From Tropicimonas isoalkanivorans (GTDB lineage: Bacteria > Pseudomonadota > Alphaproteobacteria > Rhodobacterales > Rhodobacteraceae), in NCBI RefSeq assembly GCF_900112335.1, contig NZ_FOLG01000002.1:468810-532809 (forward strand): a stretch of 64,000 nucleotides of DNA, given 5' to 3'. Both the position numbers and the translations under genes were made by a program. Below, in pieces: positions 59,407-64,000 of the stretch (its first letter is position 1; each line of letters opens with the position of its first letter). The notes beneath the pieces are model-generated. The model saw only the letters and a list, made by a program, of their open reading frames with translations. It had not been told where the DNA came from and made no database searches.

Positions 59407-60630
59407 ATGCTCGGTCTCGACAAGAAAGACGCGACGATCCTGCTGGTGGTGATCGCCCTGGCGCTGCTCGCTCCCTTCCTGCTGAACCCCTTCCCTTCAA
59501 ACTCCGGTCTCGCACAGTTCAACGCAGGCTACCCGGACCTGATGCAGCGCTTCGTGATCTTCGGAATCTTCGCCATCGGCTTCAACATCCTGTTCGGGCT
59601 GACCGGCTACCTCTCCTTCGGCCACGCAGCGTTTCTGGGCGTAGGGTCGTATTCGGCCGTCTGGATGTTCAAGCTGCTCAGCATGAACGTTCTTCCTGCG
59701 ATCCTGCTCTCCATCGTCATCGCGGGGCTGTTCTCCGTGCTCATCGGCTACGTCTCGCTGCGCCGCTCGGGTATTTACTTCTCCATCCTGACGCTCGCCT
59801 TTGCACAGATGTCGTTCAACCTCGCCTATTCCGTGCTGACCCCCATCACCAACGGCGAAACGGGCTTGCAGCTCACCCTCGACGACCCGCGCGTGCTTGG
59901 CCAGACGGCGACGGCCAGCGGCAACATCCCGGCCACGAACGTCTTCGGACTGGAAATGCGGTCGACCTACACGATGGACGTCGGCGCCTGGTCCTTCGAC
60001 TTCAACGCAGGCTACTACCTCTGCGCGATCATCATGATCCTCGCCTTCTACCTGTCGCTCCGGATCTTCCGTTCCCCGTTCGGACTGATGCTGCGCGCGG
60101 TGAAGTCGAACCAGCAGCGGCTGAACTACACCGGCCTTAACCCCAAGCCCTATACGCTCGCCGCGTTCATCATTTCCGGGATGTACGCCGGGCTCGCCGG
60201 CGGTCTTCTGGCGTCGATGGATCCGCTGGCCGGCGCGGAGCGGATGCAGTGGACCGCCTCGGGCGAGGTCGTCCTGATGACCATCCTTGGCGGAGCGGGC
60301 ACCCTGATCGGCCCGGTACTGGGCGCGGGCTTCATCAAGTACTTCGAAAACATCTTCTCGAAGATCAATGACAACGTTCTGCACCAGTGGTTCTCCTTCC
60401 TGCCGGAGGGGATGGAAGACACCCTCGTGTTCCTCCTGCACCCCTTCGTCGGCAAGGGCTGGCACCTGACCCTCGGCATCCTTTTCATGCTCGTGGTCAC
60501 CTTCCTGCCTGGCGGGCTGGTAGAGGGCGGCCAACGCCTGTCCCGCCTCTTCCGTCGCCGCTCCCGCGACACGGACACCACGCCAGACCCGGAACACCAC
60601 CCCAAGGAATCGCCCCATGTGGCCGAATGA
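59407..60630 (+). CDS. Branched-chain amino acid-type ABC permease (LivM-like)
   Basis: 407 residues with about ten helices: [28 protein letters not shown] (in parts), [21 protein letters not shown], and [23 protein letters not shown] as the ATPase-contact loop. [20 protein letters not shown] near residue 300 is the typical LivM signature. It partners the LivH-like permease three bases upstream. Confidence 0.92.
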   Translation: MLGLDKKDATILLVVIALALLAPFLLNPFPSNSGLAQFNAGYPDLMQRFVIFGIFAIGFNILFGLTGYLSFGHAAFLGVGSYSAVWMFKLLSMNVLPAILLSIVIAGLFSVLIGYVSLRRSGIYFSILTLAFAQMSFNLAYSVLTPITNGETGLQLTLDDPRVLGQTATASGNIPATNVFGLEMRSTYTMDVGAWSFDFNAGYYLCAIIMILAFYLSLRIFRSPFGLMLRAVKSNQQRLNYTGLNPKPYTLAAFIISGMYAGLAGGLLASMDPLAGAERMQWTASGEVVLMTILGGAGTLIGPVLGAGFIKYFENIFSKINDNVLHQWFSFLPEGMEDTLVFLLHPFVGKGWHLTLGILFMLVVTFLPGGLVEGGQRLSRLFRRRSRDTDTTPDPEHHPKESPHVAE

Positions 60631-60643
60631 GGAGACCTGAAAG

Positions 60644-61399
60644 ATGGGCATTCTTGAAGTCAAAGGGGTCAACAAACGCTTCGGCGGCCTCCAGGCCCTT
60701 GGGGACGTGAATCTCTCGGTGGCCGAAAACACCGTCCACGCCATCATCGGCCCGAACGGGGCGGGCAAGTCCACGCTGCTCAACTGCCTCGTCGGCAAAC
60801 TCATCCCCGACACCGGCTCGGTCATGTTCGACGGCAAATCGGTGCTGGGACGCACGCCCTACGAGATCAACCAGATGGGGATCAGCCGGGTGTTCCAGAC
60901 ACCGGAAATCTTCGGCGATCTGACCGTCTTCGAGAACATGGTGATCCCCGCCTTCGCCAAGCGCGACGGTGCCTTCCGGATGCACGCCTTCGAGAGCGTC
61001 GCCAACGAAAAGGACATTTGCATCCGCGCAGAACAGATGCTGGTCGACTTGAATATGCAGGACAAGATGCGCATGCATTCCGCCTCCCTCTCCCGCGGCG
61101 ACAAGCGGCGGCTGGAGATGGCGATGTGCCTGCTGCAGGAGCCACGCCTGCTTCTGCTTGACGAGCCCACCGCCGGCATGGCGCGCGCCGACACGAACAA
61201 CACGATCGACCTCCTGAAGGAGATCAAGGAAAAGCGCGACATCACGATCTGCATTATTGAGCACGATATGCACGTGGTCTTCTCGCTGGCCGACCGCATC
61301 ACCGTGCTCGCCCAGGGCACCCCGCTCGTCGAGGACGCGCCGGAGAACATCCGCGGCAACCCCAAGGTCCGCGAAGCCTACCTCGGAGAGGCCGCATGA
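60644..61399 (+). CDS. Branched-chain amino acid-type ABC ATPase (LivG-like)
   Basis: 251 residues: Walker A GPNGAGKST, signature LSRGDKRRLE (Arg in place of the usual second Gly), Walker B LLLLDEPTAGMA and switch His in IIEHDMHVVF. The insert after Walker A (PDTGSVMFDGKSVLGRTP, GISRVFQTPEIFGDLTVFEN) is typical of LivG. It powers the importer with the LivF-like subunit. GAGGAG lies upstream of the start. Confidence 0.92.
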   Translation: MGILEVKGVNKRFGGLQALGDVNLSVAENTVHAIIGPNGAGKSTLLNCLVGKLIPDTGSVMFDGKSVLGRTPYEINQMGISRVFQTPEIFGDLTVFENMVIPAFAKRDGAFRMHAFESVANEKDICIRAEQMLVDLNMQDKMRMHSASLSRGDKRRLEMAMCLLQEPRLLLLDEPTAGMARADTNNTIDLLKEIKEKRDITICIIEHDMHVVFSLADRITVLAQGTPLVEDAPENIRGNPKVREAYLGEAA

Positions 61400-61502
61400 C
61401 ATCCGGATTCTCGTGTCCGAAAATATCCCCGCCGGAGGCGCCCGAAGCCGCCACCCGCGCCGCCGCCGGGCCATCGCGCCGCCGTTCCCAGGAGCCTGAG
61501 AC

Positions 61503-62258
61503 ATGAACGTCAAACCGGACTTTTCCAAGAACGCCAACATGGCGGCGACGGCGCCGGCCTTCCTGTCGATCTATGACATGCACGCCTACTACGGCGAGAG
61601 CTACATCGTGCAGGGCATTTCCTTCAACGTTCACGAAGGCGAGATCCTGGCGCTGCTCGGCCGCAACGGCGCCGGCAAGACATCCACGCTCCGCGCCGTT
61701 GCGCGAATGGATGCGCCCCAGGCGACCTATGGCGAGATCTGGCTGGACCACCAGCCGCTGCACAAGATGAAGAGCCACCAGGCCGCTCGCGCCGGCATCG
61801 GGCTCGTGCCGGAGGACCGCTCGATCATCCCCGGCCTGAGCGTCGAGGAAAATCTTCAGCTCGCCCAGATCGCCGAGCCTGTGGGCTGGTCCATTGACCG
61901 GCTCTACGACCTCTTCCCCCGCCTCGGAGAACGGCGGAAACAGGAGGGCGTGACGCTCTCGGGCGGCGAGCAGCAAATGTTGGCGATCGCACGGGCGCTG
62001 GCGCGCGACATCAAGGTGCTGCTGCTGGACGAACCCTACGAAGGCTTGGCGCCGGTGATCGTCGACGAGATCGAAAAGACCCTCATCCACATCAAGGAAC
62101 AGGGCATCACCACCGTCATCGTCGAGCAGAACGCGGTGCGCGCCCTGGAACTGGCCGACCGTTCGGTCATCCTCGACACCGGCTCCATCGTCTTCGACGG
62201 CTCTGCGGCGGAGGTTCTGGAAAACGCCGAACTGCGCGCAGAGTATCTCGCCATCTGA
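61503..62258 (+). CDS. Branched-chain amino acid-type ABC ATPase (LivF-like)
   Basis: 251 residues with an N-terminal extension of about 15 residues relative to LivF. Walker A GRNGAGKTS, signature LSGGEQQML, Walker B VLLLDEPYEGLAP, switch His replaced by Gln (VIVEQNAVRA), which is normal for LivF. It starts 103 bases after LivG with AGGAG upstream; the gap holds a GC-rich spacer without a clear hairpin. It is the last gene of the importer and is followed by a strong terminator. Confidence 0.92.
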   Translation: MNVKPDFSKNANMAATAPAFLSIYDMHAYYGESYIVQGISFNVHEGEILALLGRNGAGKTSTLRAVARMDAPQATYGEIWLDHQPLHKMKSHQAARAGIGLVPEDRSIIPGLSVEENLQLAQIAEPVGWSIDRLYDLFPRLGERRKQEGVTLSGGEQQMLAIARALARDIKVLLLDEPYEGLAPVIVDEIEKTLIHIKEQGITTVIVEQNAVRALELADRSVILDTGSIVFDGSAAEVLENAELRAEYLAI

Positions 62259-62291
62259 TCTTCCTCGCAGAGAAGGGAAGATCGGCAAACT

Positions 62292-62325
62292 GACGGGCTG
62301 CCCTGCAGCCCGTCGTTTTCATTTT
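62292..62325 (+). terminator. Intrinsic terminator after the HAAT operon
   Basis: GACGGGCTGC (62292-62301) and GCAGCCCGTC (62305-62314) around the loop CCT, followed by GTTTTCATTTT. It ends the five-gene transporter transcript 34 bases after the last stop. Confidence 0.88.
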
Positions 62326-62477
62326 GGGCAGGCGGAGACTGACTGAGGACGTGGAAACGCAATTGCAGCGGATTTGACGCAAAGTCGATGGAAGCAACTC
62401 GGCGGCGTTAATCCGCAATTCGCGCCTTGCCGGGAATCCTGGTAGCGGTGGGCGGCCTTCGTAGAGGGATCTTCCCC

Positions 62478-63023
62478 ATGTTCTCCATCGGTCTCCGCTC
62501 CTGCCCCGACCCTGCGACGGGAATGCAATCTGCTTCCGTGCGGGACAGACGCGTCGCCCCATTTGCGAACGTTGCGCCGACCTCCGGGCTCGCGGACGAC
62601 GGTGCACAGACCATTGAGGCCCTTAAGTTGGGCGCACTGGCTGTGCGACCGATCTCACAGGATGGCCCGACCGCCGCCGAGCGCACCCATTCAGAGGCGG
62701 AGCGCGCGGTTCATCAAACTGCGCCGCTATCCGACGCAACGGGAACGGCGGCCTACCCTGGACAGCCCGCCCCGGCGCCCCCACTGAGGCAGTTCGCCGA
62801 GATTCCATCCGTGACCACAGCCGAGATCCAGCGCCTGCGGGAGGAGGTGCATGATGAGGCAACCAAAACCCCGCCGAGGTTCGTGGAAGCGTCCGCAGGG
62901 TGGAACAACGCAAGCAGGGCAGCGGCCTCGCCCAACGCGCCCGCTCATGCCGTGCGACAAGATCTAGTGGCCATCCGCGAGGCGCCCGCCAGTCAGACGG
63001 CATGTCTCAACATTCAACGCTGA
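62478..63023 (+). CDS. Hypothetical protein, Pro/Ala-rich
   Basis: 181 residues from an ATG preceded by GAGGGAT seven bases upstream. The chain is low in hydrophobic residues and looks mostly disordered (PGQPAPAPPLRQF), with one helix-like stretch, TAEIQRLREEVHDEATK, near residue 115. No signal peptide or membrane helix is obvious. I do not recognise a family. A competing frame on the other strand shows no better features. Support is the ribosome binding site and its position alone between two terminators. Confidence 0.45.
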   Translation: MFSIGLRSCPDPATGMQSASVRDRRVAPFANVAPTSGLADDGAQTIEALKLGALAVRPISQDGPTAAERTHSEAERAVHQTAPLSDATGTAAYPGQPAPAPPLRQFAEIPSVTTAEIQRLREEVHDEATKTPPRFVEASAGWNNASRAAASPNAPAHAVRQDLVAIREAPASQTACLNIQR

Positions 63024-63038
63024 CCCCGCCAGCGGCAT

Positions 63039-63070
63039 AAAAAAGGCGCCGTTCCGACCGGAACGGCGCC
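63039..63070 (-). terminator. Intrinsic terminator of the THI5-like gene
   Basis: GGCGCCGTTCC (63045-63055) and GGAACGGCGCC (63060-63070) form a perfect 11-bp stem around GACC. On the minus strand a run of six T follows (63044-63039). It lies 22 bases beyond the stop of the minus-strand binding protein gene. Confidence 0.9.
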
Positions 63071-63092
63071 CCTTTCTCGCAAGACAGGTCGG

Positions 63093-64000
63093 TTAGTTCA
63101 GAGCCTTGTCCGTGACGTCGTGGGTCCAGGCGCCCTCGGGCTCCTTGGTGATCACCGGGTCGGAGCCGCCGCCCAGAAGGGTCTCCACCGTCCGCTCGTA
63201 GTCGGCCGGGTCAAGCGCGCCGTTCGAGCCAGCGGTCAGCTTGGCCACCTCGCCCATCATCCGCTTTTGATGCGTCTCGGTCTGGGCGCCCGTCTCGTCG
63301 TTGTCGAGCACGATCATGGCCGCCTCGTCCGGGTTCTCCTCTGCCCACTTCCAGCCCTTCATGGAGGCGCGCACGAAGCGGGCCATCTTGTCCACGAATT
63401 CCGGGTCCTCGAGGTTCTCCTCCAGAACGTAAATACCGTCCTCCAGAGTGGCGACGCCCATGTCCTCGTACTTGAACGTGATCAGCTCCTCAGGTGTCAC
63501 GCCCGCGTCGATCACCTGCCAGTATTCGTTGTAGGTCATGGTCGAGATGCAGTCGGCCTGACGCTGCAACAGAGGGTCGACGTTGAAACCCTGCTTGAGA
63601 ACGGTCACGCCCTCCTCCCCGCCGTCGGTCGGGATGCCGAGTTTGCTCATCCAGCTCAGGAACGGGTACTCGTTGCCGAAGAACCAGACGCCGATGGTGC
63701 GGCCCTTGAGGTCTTCAGGCGTCTCGATCCCGGTATCCTTCCAGCAGGTCAGCATCATGCCCGATGACTTGAACGGCTGGGCGATGTTCACCAGCGGCAG
63801 CCCCTTTTCGCGGGAGGCGAGCGCAGACGGCATCCAGTCCAGCACGACGTCGGCGCCACCGCCGGCGATCACCTGGGCGGGCGCAATGTCCGGGCCACCG
63901 GGCTTGATGGTGACGTCGAGGTCCTCTTCCTCGTAGAAGCCTTGGTCCTGGGCGACGTAGTAGCCGGCAAACTGTGCCTGCGTGACCCATTTGAGCTGCA
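63093..64000 (-). CDS. THI5/SsuA-like ABC substrate-binding protein (5' end outside the window)
   Basis: At least 302 residues are visible; the start lies beyond the right edge. The visible part begins QLKWVTQAQFAGYYVAQDQGFYEEEDLDV and continues GGPDIAPAQVIAGGGADVVL, the standard opening of NMT1/THI5-like binding proteins, which bring pyrimidine, taurine or nitrate-type ligands to an ABC importer. DTGIETPEDLKGRTIGVW and the WKDTGI stretch fit the hydroxymethylpyrimidine subgroup best. Cysteines near CWKD and in ADCISTM are retained. The transporter genes should lie to the right. A strong terminator follows. Confidence 0.85.
   Translation of the reverse strand, partial: QLKWVTQAQFAGYYVAQDQGFYEEEDLDVTIKPGGPDIAPAQVIAGGGADVVLDWMPSALASREKGLPLVNIAQPFKSSGMMLTCWKDTGIETPEDLKGRTIGVWFFGNEYPFLSWMSKLGIPTDGGEEGVTVLKQGFNVDPLLQRQADCISTMTYNEYWQVIDAGVTPEELITFKYEDMGVATLEDGIYVLEENLEDPEFVDKMARFVRASMKGWKWAEENPDEAAMIVLDNDETGAQTETHQKRMMGEVAKLTAGSNGALDPADYERTVETLLGGGSDPVITKEPEGAWTHDVTDKALN

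Noticed and set aside
62623-63003. Minus-strand frame opposite the orphan Pro/Ala-rich gene
   Set aside because: No ribosome site and no better features; treated as a shadow of the plus-strand frame, which is itself uncertain.

Overview
The window is 64 kb of GC-rich, densely packed bacterial chromosome with many ATGA or GTGA stop/start overlaps. The gene content (GapR-type DUF2312 protein, short-chain fatty-acyl regulator, divergent FliM-like protein, truncated globin, HAAT and Dpp-type transporters, sulfated-type exopolysaccharide genes) points to an alphaproteobacterium, most likely of the Rhodobacterales/Roseobacter type. That placement is inferred from gene families, not from an rRNA gene. 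I see no prophage, insertion sequence or CRISPR array. One tRNA gene (Thr, anticodon TGT) is present.

Layout. 1-6.6 kb: a class I glutamine amidotransferase, a YihY membrane protein, a secreted RTX-like calcium-binding protein, and a sulfur-handling operon (YgjV, DsrE, rhodanese) divergent from a TetR regulator with two operator-like sites between them. 6.6-14.9 kb: a signalling block. A truncated hemoglobin, a class III cyclase and a PAS histidine kinase are joined by 4-base overlaps. Beside them lie a cysteine synthase-glutaredoxin fusion and a second, paralogous PAS hybrid kinase coupled to an OmpR-type regulator. 15-24 kb: an amide-responsive operon. A cytoplasmic AmiC-like sensor and AmiR-like ANTAR antiterminator sit behind an intrinsic leader terminator and are followed by a Dpp-type ABC importer, an acetamidase/formamidase and an isochorismatase-fold hydrolase. 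24-28.7 kb: an alanine/glycine symporter, a universal stress protein, an FAD oxidoreductase and an aminotransferase.

28.8-44 kb: an exopolysaccharide locus (Wza-like export lipoprotein, flippase, three glycosyltransferases, sulfotransferase, polymerase, chain-length protein, a WecG/TagA-sugar transferase fusion). A LuxR-type response regulator lies inside it, and a periplasmic pterin-domain protein plus a hybrid kinase with an Hpt domain lie at its right edge. A 16-bp palindrome (CTATCC-N4-GGATAG) recurs in the four promoter regions of this locus and probably binds the LuxR-type regulator. 44-51.7 kb: an octaheme cytochrome with HEAT and TPR repeats, the tRNA, a GapR-like protein, a FadJ-like protein that has lost the expected catalytic residues, a DksA-like zinc-finger protein, a DUF442 phosphatase-like protein and a FliM/FliN-like protein. 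51.7-56.7 kb: a CbrA-like transporter-kinase with a coupled small membrane protein, a single-domain response regulator and a ScfR-type regulator. 56.9-62.3 kb: a complete HAAT (Liv-type) ABC importer, divergent from the ScfR-type regulator. The window ends inside a THI5/SsuA-like substrate-binding protein gene.

The most distinctive items are the globin-cyclase-kinase operon, the cysteine synthase-glutaredoxin fusion, the leader terminator in front of amiC-amiR, the repeated palindrome of the exopolysaccharide locus, and the degenerate FadJ-like protein.
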